This document shows positions 17,719 through 27,306 of a stretch of 64,000 nucleotides of DNA, in pieces. Below the pieces are notes generated by a model. It saw only the letters and a program-made list of their open reading frames with translations, did no database searches and was not told where the DNA came from. Position 1 is the first letter of the stretch. Each line of letters starts with the position of its first letter. The stretch comes from Uliginosibacterium sp. 31-16 (GTDB lineage Bacteria; Pseudomonadota; Gammaproteobacteria; Burkholderiales; Rhodocyclaceae): assembly GCF_030730865.1 (NCBI RefSeq), contig NZ_JAVALZ010000001.1:1240001-1304000 (forward strand). The letters run 5' to 3'. The translations under genes and the position numbers were made by a program.

Positions 17719-17741
17719 TGAATAAATACCATTTTTATTCA
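17719..17741. promoter_or_regulatory. Second MetR-like palindrome before metE
   Basis: TGAATAAA and TTTATTCA form a perfect 8-base inverted repeat with a 7-base centre. Outer TGAA and TTCA fit LysR/MetR half sites in wide spacing. It lies 54 bases before the metE ATG and could overlap its promoter. Confidence 0.6.
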
Positions 17742-17794
17742 TTGATCAGTGATTTTACGATGTTGCCATCTCCTCCTCTCATCCGGCAACGATC

Positions 17795-20089
17795 ATGGCA
17801 AGCACCCACAACCTTGGTTTTCCGCGCATTGGCGCAAAGCGCGAACTGAAATTCGCCCTGGAGTCCTACTGGAAAGGCCAGTCCACCCGTGAGGAACTCA
17901 AGACGCTGGGCGCGCAGCTGCGCCAGCAGCACTGGCAGGATCAGGCGGCCCTGGATTTTGCCCCGGTCGGCGACTTCTCCTTCTACGATCAGGTGCTCGA
18001 CATGAGCTTCACGCTGGGCAACCTGCCCGAGCGCGTGCAAGGTTTTCACGGTGATGCGCTGGACAATTACTTCCGGGTTGCCCGTGGCCGCTCAGCGCAG
18101 TTGCCCGAAGCCCACGCGGGCTGTTGCGGCGGGGTGGCCGCTGGCGAGATGACCAAGTGGTTTGACACGAACTACCACTACATCGTGCCGGAATTCAGCG
18201 CGAACACCCGCTTCAGGCTCGATGCCACGCGCCTGGTGGCACAGCTGAGCGAGGCCCGCGCGCTGGGCGTGAAAGCCAAGCCGGTGATCATCGGCCCGCT
18301 CACCTATCTGGCCATCGGCAAGTCCAAGGACGATACCGCGAAGCTCGCACTGTTGCCGCAACTGCTGCCGGTGTATGCCGAGCTGCTCAATGTGCTGGCC
18401 GGGCAGGGGGTGGAATGGGTGCAGATCGACGAGCCCATTCTCGTGACCGAACTGGATGCCGACTGGAAACATGCCTTCGGTATTGCCTATCACGCCCTCA
18501 AGAGCTGTCGTGCCAAGCTGCTGCTGGCGACTTATTTCGGCCAGCTGCGCGAGAATCTGGAATGGGCGATCAAGCTGCCCACCGGCGGCTTCCATCTGGA
18601 TGCCGTGAATGCGCGCGACGAGGTGTTGCCTGCGCTGAATTACCTTGCCTCCCACAAGGTGCTGTCACTGGGCGTGATCAATGGGCGCAACATCTGGAAG
18701 ACCGATCTCACGGCGGTGCTGGACTGGCTGGCGCCAGTGCATGAGCGCCTCGGCGAGCGTCTGTGGATCGCGCCGTCGTGCTCGCTGCTGCATGTGCCGG
18801 TGGATCTGGCGAGCGAAGTGAAACTCGATGGCGAGATCAAATCCTGGCTGGCCTTTGCCCGGCAGAAGCTTGCCGAGCTCGGCGTGCTCGCCCGTGCGCT
18901 GAATCAGGGGCGTGAGGTGGTGAAAGCAGAGCTCGCTGCCAATCTCGCGGCGGTGGATGCGCGTCGCAAGTCTTCGCGCGTACATAACCCGGCCGTGAAG
19001 GCTGCGCTGGCACAGATCAACGCGCAACTCGGCCAGCGTCAGGGCGCTTATGCCGAGCGCGCGGAGAAACAGGCGAAGCGGCTCAAGCTGCCGAAATTTC
19101 CCACCACCACCATTGGCTCTTTCCCGCAAACAGCAGAAATCCGCATCGCACGCAGCGAATTCAAGGCCGGAGCAATCAGCGCAGCCAGCTATCAGGCCGC
19201 CATGCAGGCCGAGATTGCCCGCAGCGTGCGCGAGCAGGAAGCCCTGGGGCTGGACGTGCTGGTGCATGGTGAGGCCGAGCGCAACGACATGGTCGAATAC
19301 TTCGGCGAGCAGCTCGACGGCTATGCCTTCAGCCAGTTCGGCTGGGTGCAGTCCTACGGCTCGCGCTGCGTGAAGCCGCCGATCCTGTTCGGTGACATCC
19401 ACCGTCCGCAGGCAATGACTGTCGACTGGACCCGTTACGCGCAGTCGCTGACCGCAAAGCCGATGAAGGGCATGCTCACCGGGCCGGTGACGATCCTGAA
19501 CTGGTCTTTCGTGCGCGACGATCAGCCGCGCGCGGTGAGCTGCAGGCAACTGGCGCTCGCCATCCGCGAGGAAGTGCTGGATCTGGAGCGCGCCGGCGTG
19601 CAGGTGATCCAGATCGACGAGGCCGCGCTGCGTGAAGGCCTGCCGCTGCGCCGCACGCAATGGCAGGCGTACCTCGACTGGGCGGTGGATTCCTTCCGCA
19701 TTGCCGCCAACGGTGTGGCCGACGAGACCCAGATCCACACCCACATGTGCTATTCGGAGTTCAACGACATCATTGCCTCAATCGCCGACATGGATGCCGA
19801 CGTGATCACCATCGAAACTTCGCGTTCCGACATGGAACTGCTCGACGTGTTCGACCACTTCAAGTATCCGAACGAGATCGGTCCGGGCGTGTACGACATT
19901 CACTCGCCCAACATTCCGACCGAGCAGCACATGATCACGCTGATGCAGAAGGCCGCCGGGCGCATCCCTGCCGAGCGCCTGTGGGTCAATCCGGATTGCG
20001 GGCTGAAGACCCGGCAGTGGCACGAGGTACTCCCTGCACTGACCAACATGGTCGCCGCTGCGAAGACCCTGCGCGCCACGCTGAGCTGA
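17795..20089 (+). CDS. metE: Cobalamin-independent methionine synthase
   Basis: Transfers methyl from 5-methyl-THF(Glu)n to homocysteine in the last step of methionine synthesis. The protein has 764 residues, as in the family. The N-terminal domain starts [20 protein letters not shown]; the C-terminal catalytic barrel holds [27 protein letters not shown], the metal ligands in [12 protein letters not shown] and NPDCGLKTR. No cobalamin riboswitch is seen upstream; control is by MetR boxes. Confidence 0.97.
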   Translation: MASTHNLGFPRIGAKRELKFALESYWKGQSTREELKTLGAQLRQQHWQDQAALDFAPVGDFSFYDQVLDMSFTLGNLPERVQGFHGDALDNYFRVARGRSAQLPEAHAGCCGGVAAGEMTKWFDTNYHYIVPEFSANTRFRLDATRLVAQLSEARALGVKAKPVIIGPLTYLAIGKSKDDTAKLALLPQLLPVYAELLNVLAGQGVEWVQIDEPILVTELDADWKHAFGIAYHALKSCRAKLLLATYFGQLRENLEWAIKLPTGGFHLDAVNARDEVLPALNYLASHKVLSLGVINGRNIWKTDLTAVLDWLAPVHERLGERLWIAPSCSLLHVPVDLASEVKLDGEIKSWLAFARQKLAELGVLARALNQGREVVKAELAANLAAVDARRKSSRVHNPAVKAALAQINAQLGQRQGAYAERAEKQAKRLKLPKFPTTTIGSFPQTAEIRIARSEFKAGAISAASYQAAMQAEIARSVREQEALGLDVLVHGEAERNDMVEYFGEQLDGYAFSQFGWVQSYGSRCVKPPILFGDIHRPQAMTVDWTRYAQSLTAKPMKGMLTGPVTILNWSFVRDDQPRAVSCRQLALAIREEVLDLERAGVQVIQIDEAALREGLPLRRTQWQAYLDWAVDSFRIAANGVADETQIHTHMCYSEFNDIIASIADMDADVITIETSRSDMELLDVFDHFKYPNEIGPGVYDIHSPNIPTEQHMITLMQKAAGRIPAERLWVNPDCGLKTRQWHEVLPALTNMVAAAKTLRATLS

Positions 20090-20115
20090 GCTCCTGCAGC
20101 AAGCACTCAAGGTTA

Positions 20116-20141
20116 GTCCCGGCCGCGCGCCGGGACTTTTG
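20116..20141 (+). terminator. Terminator of metE
   Basis: GTCCCGGC and GCCGGGAC pair around a 5-base loop and are followed by TTTTG, 27 bases after the stop. Confidence 0.85.
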
Positions 20142-20162
20142 CATGCATCAGGATGACCCGCC

Positions 20163-20561
20163 ATGAACGCCCCGAACACCTCCGGACAGCCTGCCCTCAC
20201 GGCATTCATCAACCGGCGCCTCCGTATCCGGCAACTCTGCCTGCCCGCCTCCATCGGCTTTCACGCCGCAGAGAAGCTGCACACACAACGCGTACTGATC
20301 GATATCGAACTGAGCCTTGCACCGCTGACGCATGAAATCCCCGACGAGATAGGCGCAAGCGTCGATTACGACCTGCTGTACCAGGCCATCCCGGAATTGC
20401 TGGCTGATCGGCACTTCAATCTGCTGGAAACCCTGTGCCACGCAATCCTCGCGCGCTGCGCGGCGCTTCAGGGCGTGGTGGCCGCGCACGTTGCGGTCAG
20501 CAAGCCGGACATCTATGCGGATTGCGAGAGCGCTGGTTATTCCGCGGAATGGCGCATTTAG
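20163..20561 (+). CDS. folB: Dihydroneopterin aldolase family protein
   Basis: A 132-residue FolB-type enzyme of folate synthesis (dihydroneopterin to 6-hydroxymethyl-dihydropterin). Seen are RIRQLCLPASIGFHAAEKLHTQ (substrate-binding), VDYDLLYQAI, HFNLLETLCHAI with the conserved Glu that holds the pterin, and VAVSKPDIYAD. The N-terminus is about 15 residues longer than in E. coli. It is separated from metE by a terminator and followed by REP-like sequence. It may be a FolB/FolX paralogue; the difference cannot be told from sequence alone. Confidence 0.85.
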   Translation: MNAPNTSGQPALTAFINRRLRIRQLCLPASIGFHAAEKLHTQRVLIDIELSLAPLTHEIPDEIGASVDYDLLYQAIPELLADRHFNLLETLCHAILARCAALQGVVAAHVAVSKPDIYADCESAGYSAEWRI

Positions 20562-20576
20562 AAACTGAAATTAGCC

Positions 20577-20710
20577 TGCCCGAAGACCCGCCTCCAGAGT
20601 GGTTCTGCGAGATATGTGTCTGCACAGGTGCGCCAGAAGCAGCTCTCCGCATGGCCTGCCCGCTCAGCCTTGCTGCATGCGGCTCTCCAGCCATGCCGCC
20701 GCGCCCTTCC
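20577..20710. repeat. REP-like intergenic repeat reaching into the flavoprotein gene end
   Basis: GCCCGAAGACCCGCC and later CTGCATGCGGCTCTCCAGCCATGCCG copy the family pattern. The second unit forms the last codons of the gene that ends at 20664 on the minus strand. Confidence 0.5.
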
Positions 20711-21917
20711 CAGCTGCGCGCCCACTGGCAAAACAGGCGGTGAGCAGGTAGCCGCCGGTGGGCGCTTCCCAGTCCAGCATTTCGCCAGCGCAGAACACGC
20801 CGGGGATTTTTGTCAGCATCAGATTCGTGTCGAGCTCTTCGACACGGATGCCGCCGGCGCTGCTGATTGCCTCGGCAATCGGGCGAGGTGCGGCGAGGCG
20901 CAGCGGCAAGGTCTTGATCGCCGCGGCCAGGCGCACCGGGTCGTGCATGGCGTCCTTGCTCAGGCATTCATGCAGCAGCCCCATCTTCACGCCCTTGAGC
21001 CCCAGACGGCTCTGCAGATGAGATGAAAGCGAGCGGGCGCCGCGCGGATGGGCGACTTCGGTGGCGACCCATTCTGCGCTGCGGCCGGGCAGCAGATCCA
21101 GCCACAGTGTGGCGTGAGCATCGGCAAGCAGTGCGTCGCGCAGGGGCGCGGAGAGGGCGTAGACCAGTCCGCCCTCGATGCCGCTGGCGCTGATCAGGCA
21201 CTCACCGCTGCGCTGCCAGATCCGCCCATCCGGACCGCTGCAGCTCGCGGCGACATTCTTCACCGCTTCGCCGGCAAAACGCTCCTGGAAATGCGCACTC
21301 CAGCCGATGTCGAAACCGCAGTTGGCCGGCTGCAGCGGCGCAATGGCAATGCCCCGGTCAGCCAGCCAGGGCAGCCAGGCCGCGTCCGAGCCGAGCTGTG
21401 GCCAGCTGGCGCCACCCAGCGCCAGCACGGTGGCGGCGGGTTGCAGGCAGATCTCGCCTGCGGGGGTGGCAAAGCGCAATGCGCCGGATGTGTTCCAGCC
21501 CAGCCAGCGATGCCGGACGTGGAATGTGACCCCCGCTTCACGCAGGCGATGCAGCCAGGCACGCAGCAGTGGCGCTGCCTTCATGTCGGTCGGGAAGACC
21601 CGGCCGGATGTGCCGATGAAGGTCTCCACGCCCAGACCATGAATCCACGCGCGCAAGGCGTGCGGGCCGAAAGCGGCGAGCAGCGGGGCGAGCCAGCCGG
21701 CGCGGGCACCGTAGCGCGCCACAAAGGTGTCCGGCGCTTCGGAGTGGGTGATGTTCATGCCGCCCTTGCCCGCCATCAGGAACTTGCGCCCGACCGAAGG
21801 CATGGCATCAAAGACCTCGACACGCAGCCCGCAGCCGGCCAGGGCTTCGGCGGCCATCAGCCCCGCCGGGCCGGCGCCGATGATGGCAATGCGAAGCTGA
21901 TCAGAGTGGGCGGACAT
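20664..21917 (-). CDS. HI0933/BaiN-family FAD flavoprotein
   Basis: A 417-residue NAD(P)/FAD-dependent oxidoreductase of the TIGR03862/HI0933 type. The FAD dinucleotide motif is IAIIGAGPAGLMAAEALAG, then VGRKFLMAGKGGMNITHSE, a middle Rossmann part (ATVLALGGASWPQLGSDA), and the C-terminal GGIRVEELD, VFCAGEMLDWEAPTGGYLLTACFASGRAAG. The reaction is unknown. The start at 21917 places the FAD motif about 10 residues in. The last residues fall in an intergenic repeat. Confidence 0.9.
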   Translation of the reverse strand: MSAHSDQLRIAIIGAGPAGLMAAEALAGCGLRVEVFDAMPSVGRKFLMAGKGGMNITHSEAPDTFVARYGARAGWLAPLLAAFGPHALRAWIHGLGVETFIGTSGRVFPTDMKAAPLLRAWLHRLREAGVTFHVRHRWLGWNTSGALRFATPAGEICLQPAATVLALGGASWPQLGSDAAWLPWLADRGIAIAPLQPANCGFDIGWSAHFQERFAGEAVKNVAASCSGPDGRIWQRSGECLISASGIEGGLVYALSAPLRDALLADAHATLWLDLLPGRSAEWVATEVAHPRGARSLSSHLQSRLGLKGVKMGLLHECLSKDAMHDPVRLAAAIKTLPLRLAAPRPIAEAISSAGGIRVEELDTNLMLTKIPGVFCAGEMLDWEAPTGGYLLTACFASGRAAGKGAAAWLESRMQQG

Positions 21918-22175
21918 GGCTGGATCGTGAAGGGGTGGCAGGCGTTGCGGCATGAGGAAAGTGACCGTCAGCCGGTGTGCCGACAGGCCGCCATTCTATT
22001 ACCAAGGCGTTAGTGCGGACGCTTGGGGAGCCGGTCTGGCACAGATCAAATGTTTGCGAGATTGACTGGAAGACGAAGGGAGGAGGCTCTAACATGGCAG
22101 CGGTTTTGGCGTTTATTGTCGCATTGCAGCAAAATAACGACCTCAGCGTTGCTCCCCCCTTATCGGTAGAAAAAC

Positions 22176-24221
22176 ATGCAAACCTTTTTCCTTGCTCCGA
22201 CCCGGCAGAATGTGGGTCTCACCTCGGTTGCCCTGGGCGTTGTCCGCTCCCTGCAGCGTCAGGGCCTGCGCGTCGGCTTTGCCAAGCCGGTCACCCAGGA
22301 CGACACCGCCAACGAGCGCTCCGTGCATTTCGCACGCGAAATCTGCAAGCTCGAATGTCCGAACGCACTGACCACCGCTCAGGTTGTGGCGCGCATTTCC
22401 GAAGGCCAGATTGACGAGCTGCTCGAAGACATCGTCAGCCTGTGCATGGGCGCGGCCCAGAACGCCGACGTGCTGGTCATCGAAGGTCTGCATACCGACC
22501 CGAGCTTTTCCTACACCACCCGCCTCAACGCCGACATCGCCCGCAGCCTGCAGGCCGAGATGGTGCTGGTCACCAGCGCCCAGGACGACACCACGATTGG
22601 CGAAGTGAAGCTCACCGCCAGCCAGTTCCGCGCAGGCGGCTGCAACATTGCCGGCACCATCTTCAACAAGGCACCGGCCAACTACGACGTTGCCAAGGCC
22701 GTTGCCGGCCTGGAAGACATCCCGCTGTGGGGCGTGATCCGCAACAACCCGGCCCTGCTGGCGCCGCGCACGCTGGATGTGGCGCGTCACCTGAATGCCG
22801 AGATCGTGGTCGAAGGCGAGATCGCCAAGCGCCGCGTGCTCGAAACCGTGGTGGCAGCCCGCTCTGCCGCCGAGATGATCGATCGTCTGAACCCCTGTTC
22901 GCTGATCGTTTCCGCCGGCGACCGCGACGATGTGATGCTCGCCACCGCACTGGCCGCCTCGCGTGGCATCCAGCTCGCCGGCCTGCTGCTCACCCACTCC
23001 TCTTCGGTGGATCAGCGCATTCTGGATCTGGCTGCCAAGGCACTGGATAACGGCTTGCCGATCCTGCGCGTGGATTCCGACACCTATCTGACCGCGACCA
23101 ACATCAGCCGCATTTCGCCGGCGGTGGCGGCGGACGACTTCGAGCGCATGGAGCAGGTGCTCGATGGCGTGGCCGAAGAACTGAATACCGACGCCATCCT
23201 GGCTCGCGTGAAACTGCCGGGCACCACCCGCATGAGCCCGCCGGCCTTCCGCTACCAGCTGATCCAGAAAGCCCGCGCAGCCCACAAACGCATCGTCCTG
23301 CCGGAAGGCGACGAGCCGCGCACCATCAAGGCTGCGGTCATCTGCGAAGAGAAGGGCATTGCGCGTTGCGTGCTGCTCGGCAAGCCGGAGGTCATCAAGG
23401 CGGTTGCCGCTGCGCAGGGCGTGGTCCTGCCGCCGACGCTGGAAATTCTGGATCCGGACACGATCCGCGAAAAATACGTGGCTCCGATGGCCGAGCTGCG
23501 CAAGAGCAAGGGCCTCACCGAAGGCCAGGCCCGCGACCAGCTGCAGGACACCGTGGTGCTCGGCACCATGATGCTGGCGGTTGATGATGTCGATGGTCTG
23601 GTCTCGGGTGCCGTGCATACCACCGCCAGCACCGTGCGTCCCGCACTGCAGCTGATCAAGACGGCGCCGGGCAATTCCATCGTGTCCTCGGTGTTCTTCA
23701 TGCTGATGCCGGATCAGGTGCTGGTGTATGGCGACTGTGCCATCAACCCCGATCCGAACTCGGCCGAACTGGCTGAAATCGCCCTGCAGAGCGCGAATTC
23801 GGCCAAGGCCTTCGGTGTGGATCCCCGCGTGGCGATGATCAGCTACTCGACGGGTACCTCGGGTGCTGGCGCCGATGTCGTGAAGGTTGCCGAAGCCACC
23901 ACGATTGCCAAGGAAAAGGCCCCCGAGCTGCTGCTCGACGGCCCGCTGCAGTACGACGCCGCCTCCGTGATGGATGTCGCTGCCTCCAAGGCGCCGAACT
24001 CCAAGGTCGCCGGCAAGGCCACCGTGTTCATCTTCCCGGACCTGAACACCGGCAACACCACCTACAAGGCGGTGCAGCGCAGCGCCAATGTGGTTTCCGT
24101 CGGCCCGATGCTGCAAGGTCTGCGCAAGCCGGTGAACGATCTGTCACGTGGCGCGCTGGTTGACGATATCGTGTTCACCATCGCCCTGACCGCCATCCAG
24201 GCAGATTCGGACGCGGTGTAA
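22176..24221 (+). CDS. pta: Phosphate acetyltransferase (long, Pta with DRTGG domain)
   Basis: Interconverts acetyl-CoA and acetyl phosphate. It has 681 residues: an N-terminal BioD-like P-loop part (FFLAPTRQNVGLTSVALGVVR), a central DRTGG domain, and the C-terminal PTA_PTB domain (from about 355) with IVLPEGDEPRTIKAA, SAVHTTASTVRPALQ and PNSKVAGKATVFIFPDLNTGN. ackA is not adjacent. The ribosome binding site is weak and a strong one lies 90 bases upstream in front of another frame (see findings). A strong bidirectional terminator follows. Confidence 0.95.
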   Translation: MQTFFLAPTRQNVGLTSVALGVVRSLQRQGLRVGFAKPVTQDDTANERSVHFAREICKLECPNALTTAQVVARISEGQIDELLEDIVSLCMGAAQNADVLVIEGLHTDPSFSYTTRLNADIARSLQAEMVLVTSAQDDTTIGEVKLTASQFRAGGCNIAGTIFNKAPANYDVAKAVAGLEDIPLWGVIRNNPALLAPRTLDVARHLNAEIVVEGEIAKRRVLETVVAARSAAEMIDRLNPCSLIVSAGDRDDVMLATALAASRGIQLAGLLLTHSSSVDQRILDLAAKALDNGLPILRVDSDTYLTATNISRISPAVAADDFERMEQVLDGVAEELNTDAILARVKLPGTTRMSPPAFRYQLIQKARAAHKRIVLPEGDEPRTIKAAVICEEKGIARCVLLGKPEVIKAVAAAQGVVLPPTLEILDPDTIREKYVAPMAELRKSKGLTEGQARDQLQDTVVLGTMMLAVDDVDGLVSGAVHTTASTVRPALQLIKTAPGNSIVSSVFFMLMPDQVLVYGDCAINPDPNSAELAEIALQSANSAKAFGVDPRVAMISYSTGTSGAGADVVKVAEATTIAKEKAPELLLDGPLQYDAASVMDVAASKAPNSKVAGKATVFIFPDLNTGNTTYKAVQRSANVVSVGPMLQGLRKPVNDLSRGALVDDIVFTIALTAIQADSDAV

Positions 24222-24298
24222 GCGGCCACACAAGGCGAAGTACCCGGACGGCCCTCTTCGGTTATATGGAGTTAGTAGGGCTTAATAATTAGGCTTAA

Positions 24299-24336
24299 AA
24301 ATACCGCTTCTAATCTTTGAAGCGGTATTTTTTTGC
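24299..24336. terminator. Strong bidirectional terminator after pta
   Basis: A perfect 12-base stem (AAATACCGCTTC / GAAGCGGTATTT) with an 8-base loop, followed by six more T. It marks the left edge of the accessory segment. Confidence 0.9.
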
Positions 24337-24514
24337 TTGAGATGCATGCATATATGGAGTTGAAGTAGTAATACTATGAATGCAGCTAACAATCTCGTTG
24401 TGAGCGTGGTTTTGTTTTCTGTTTATGTAACCGGTTTCGACCGGAACAGAGTCTGGACGCGCGACGCGTAGCGGCGCGGGTCAGAAGGCAAGCGAAGTGC
24501 GGCAGGTTTTGGCT

Positions 24515-24748
24515 TTAGGTGCGGAAAAATTCGCCGGGTTCGCATTCAAGGGTGCGGGCCAGCTTCAGGATATTTAGCAAGGCGACGTTTCGTTGCCCGC
24601 GTTCAACTCCGCCCAGATAGCTACGCGCCAAGCCGCTCTCCAGTGCCAGTCTCTCCTGAGACCAGCCGCGCTCCTTTCGAATTTCAGCCAAGCGCAGGCC
24701 GAAGGCCTGCAGATCGGCTTGCTGTTCCGGAGTGAGCGAAGTTTCCAT
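24515..24748 (-). CDS. XRE-family helix-turn-helix regulator
   Basis: A 77-residue Cro/C1-type DNA-binding protein, essentially the HTH domain alone: FGLRLAEIRKERGWSQERLALESGLARSYLGGVERGQRN, residues 15-53. Such small regulators control mobile, restriction-modification and toxin-antitoxin loci. It is divergent from the zinc-ribbon gene over 103 bases, so it probably controls that gene and itself. No clear operator palindrome was seen in the gap. Confidence 0.85.
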   Translation of the reverse strand: METSLTPEQQADLQAFGLRLAEIRKERGWSQERLALESGLARSYLGGVERGQRNVALLNILKLARTLECEPGEFFRT

Positions 24749-24851
24749 AGCGCGATGCTAGGAATCGGCCCTCTTTAAGGCCACGCTCTATGAGTGACAA
24801 TTTGAAGCTTCTTGCCTATATTTCGTCGCTTTGCAGAGCGAGACATTCAGC

Positions 24852-26003
24852 ATGCCTATCCAACAGCCTCTTGAGCATCTGGATGCCACGGCTTTACAGG
24901 ATCTGATCGACCGTTACTACGCAGGCGAAAACGTGGCTGTTTTGCTTCAAAAGTTCAATGTTGCTTGTTGCCCAAGGGACTTGTGGCGTCACTTCCCTCC
25001 TAGCGAAGCTGGCCGTGATTGCCCTGTTTGCAGTGAGCCGCTTGTTGTGCCGCGCCTCTCGCGCACAGGGACGCGCGGGAAAATAACTTTACCTGCTCGT
25101 TGCACCACATGCCTTCATGTTGAAACGCTTCATTGCGCCTGCTCCGCTTGCAGTGCCGCCCGCCGCGTGGCCGATCAGGCTAAAGAGCTCAAAGTCAGAG
25201 AGGCTATCGCAAATTTCTGTGCGAACAGGTGGTCATACACCCCGCTGAAAATTACGCCCGATCAGATGAGTGCTGAAGCCGCGATAGCTTTGCTCAGCCT
25301 AGTTCGATGCGGCGGCTGGCTGAATGACAGTTCCGTTGGCGCCATCCGCAATTCAGTCATTCCATTTGCGCCCCAAGGTGCCGATTTTCCAAGACAGCTT
25401 CTCGACGTATTGCTGGAGTACGGTTTGGTCGCTCCGCAACCAAACTCACCTGCGGGGACTTTTGTGGCGACGGGAGAAGATCAAGGCTGGGAGATGGAGT
25501 CTGCGCATTGGGAATTGCTTTTCCCTGATCCGCCTGACTTCATCCGGCAGCTGGAATGTTTAGCAGCTTCGTCTTCCTGGCCGGAAGCCTGGCTTGCTGA
25601 CTGCCATCTTGTATGGAAAAAGCTGGCAGCGGCGGAGTGCTGGGAGTTCTGCAAATACAGCGTCCAGCAAAGAGATCTGCCGATGCCAGGCGCGACGGCT
25701 CTTTCCGCCTTGATTGAAAACCTGTTGCAGGATTACTCGGTATCCCAGTGTTATCAACTCATCTGGGCTAGTGCTGCAGATGCGACGGATTATCGCGCTC
25801 GAAAACGAATCACGGCTCAGCATGCGGCAAACTACCTGATAGGAGCCTGTCAGCGTAGGGCGGATCGTTCAAGGGCCGAGGACTGGCCAATCAAGGGATT
25901 CAAACGAAATTTTGAGCTGGGTCGGACGCAGGTGAGTCATGTGCTTCACGACGTTTTTCTAACGCATGGGGAAGCTGGTTTTTTTTCTTCTCAGAAAACG
26001 TAA
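24852..26003 (+). CDS. Zinc-ribbon protein of unknown function (accessory)
   Basis: A 383-residue protein I do not recognise. The N-terminal 50 residues (LQDLIDRYYAGENVAVLLQKFNV) resemble a short HTH. Then come paired cysteines CPVC (57, 60) and CTTC (84, 87) and a CACSAC cluster (95-100), the pattern of one or two zinc ribbons. Residues 110-380 are helical with no motif I can name. Base composition is more even than in neighbours, suggesting transfer. Start 24852 begins MPIQQPLEHLD; an upstream in-frame start at 24831 is possible. It may be partner of the helicase remnant. Confidence 0.65.
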   Translation: MPIQQPLEHLDATALQDLIDRYYAGENVAVLLQKFNVACCPRDLWRHFPPSEAGRDCPVCSEPLVVPRLSRTGTRGKITLPARCTTCLHVETLHCACSACSAARRVADQAKELKVREAIANFCANRWSYTPLKITPDQMSAEAAIALLSLVRCGGWLNDSSVGAIRNSVIPFAPQGADFPRQLLDVLLEYGLVAPQPNSPAGTFVATGEDQGWEMESAHWELLFPDPPDFIRQLECLAASSSWPEAWLADCHLVWKKLAAAECWEFCKYSVQQRDLPMPGATALSALIENLLQDYSVSQCYQLIWASAADATDYRARKRITAQHAANYLIGACQRRADRSRAEDWPIKGFKRNFELGRTQVSHVLHDVFLTHGEAGFFSSQKT

Positions 26004-26068
26004 TCTTCTTGCGCGGCCGATAAGAAGGGGTGATCAAGTTCACTGGATTGCGTATCAATCAAAGGGTT

Positions 26069-26995
26069 TTACACAAAAGGGGGGAGCTGCAGCGCTTTGC
26101 TAGCTTGAACAAGAACCAGGCACCGCTCGCGAGCCCTTGTGACTGCGTTGTATAGCAACCGCCGTCGCTGATCGTCATCCCCGACCACCCCTGCGGGCCA
26201 CAACACAATTACTTGGTCGAATTCACGATTCTTGGCGCCATGGACTGTCAATGCGCATCGGGATTTATCTACAGACGATTTGAGACGTTTCTGACTTGAG
26301 AAAGACTGAATAATTGATTCGATGACTTCGTCTCGGGAGAAAACCTGTCTTCCCAGAGCACGCCGTTGAACGTCGGCCCAAGATTTTACGTCTGTAGCAA
26401 CACGGCCGTTTGCTTTCGCACGAACGAGTTCGACCAAATCGAAATAACCGATTTCATCAGGCAGTTGAAGCTGCTCTACAAGATCCCCGATCTCTGCTGA
26501 CTCTGCCTTTTCCCAACGGATATTGATGGGGCCGATTCCTTTGTTTGTCTTTTTTGTCGAAGACCACTCAACAACATGTTGCGCATATCCTTTGTAAGAA
26601 GGAGAAATTACAGCAACTGTTTTTTCTTTCGCATACCACGCTATTGCATGAGATGCCCACGTCCCAGCTAGTGGTGAGTTCGAGGCCAATACGATCTTGA
26701 ATTTATCTTGTGAAACAGGTGGCTTCCCAGCGCGAAGTGCAGCCGCTGCATCAAGAAGATCTGCAATGTTTGTCCGGCGCGGTTCGGTAAGGTTAATAAC
26801 CTGACCAACAGCGGCCAGCCACTCCATTGCCGGGTTTGGACGTATGTTGGGGTCAAGGCATTGAAACTCATCTGCAGCGGCCAGCACTTCAACCCTGGTT
26901 GCCAGTGCCGATAGAATCCGCACGCGATCCGCATTGAGGTCTTGTGCTTCATCTATGATCAGGACGGGGTGTGTAATTGCCAGCAGCGTGAACAT
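26069..26995 (-). pseudogene. UvrD-like SF1 helicase, N-terminal half missing
   Basis: 308 residues remain. They start just before Walker B (VLIIDEAQDLNADRVRIL) and run through motif III (ADEFQCLD), motif IV (NLTEPRRTNIADL) and motifs V-VI (ALTVHGAKNREFDQVIVLWP, RRLLYNAVTRARERCLVLV). The Walker A (motif I) half expected 100-200 residues upstream is absent, an in-frame TGA lies three codons before the ATG and no P-loop is seen in other frames. Probably inactive as helicase. It is AT-richer than the core. The original could have been a phage-defence or conjugation helicase. Confidence 0.7.
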
Positions 26996-27306
26996 GTCGG
27001 ATCAGAATAGCTGACCACGTTCACCGGATGGCGTGACGCAATGAAGTCGGCCAGCCCGAAGGCTGGCCGAAATATTGTGGTTAACAATCAAAAACGATTG
27101 CAGCAACTCACTCACGCGGGAATATGTGTGTTTTTACTCCACATAGGGCGGGAGGGCCGTTTTTTATCGCCTCATGGAAACCCTCTCCCAGCCTCACTCT
27201 GCAGGCTGGCATGCTGGAGGCCCTTGTCAGGAGCGGGTTCTGGCGATGCTTGTTCAGATGTCCGCACGGCTTCCATTTTCGACTTTATTTCCATAAACTT
27301 GGAAAT
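26996..27306. other. Gap between helicase remnant and arsR
   Basis: No gene seen. It holds a perfect 10-base hairpin (27047-27070) that on the minus strand has a cTTCGg loop, a weak REP-like segment (27200-27270) and the arsR promoter with its operator at the right end. Confidence 0.5.
27287..27306. promoter_or_regulatory. Likely ArsR operator overlapping the arsR ribosome binding site
   Basis: ATTTCCA and TGGAAAT form a perfect 7-base inverted repeat with a 6-base centre, ending at the base before the arsR ATG. ArsR repressors bind such short palindromes in their own promoter. Confidence 0.6.

Noticed and set aside
17693-17794. Cobalamin riboswitch before metE
   Set aside because: The gap is about 100 bases, lacks the B12-box and is explained by MetR palindromes.
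22143-24116. 657-codon open frame on the minus strand opposite pta
   Set aside because: The plus strand encodes a full-length, well-conserved Pta; the opposite frame is rich in His, Gln and Gly as is usual for antisense shadows.
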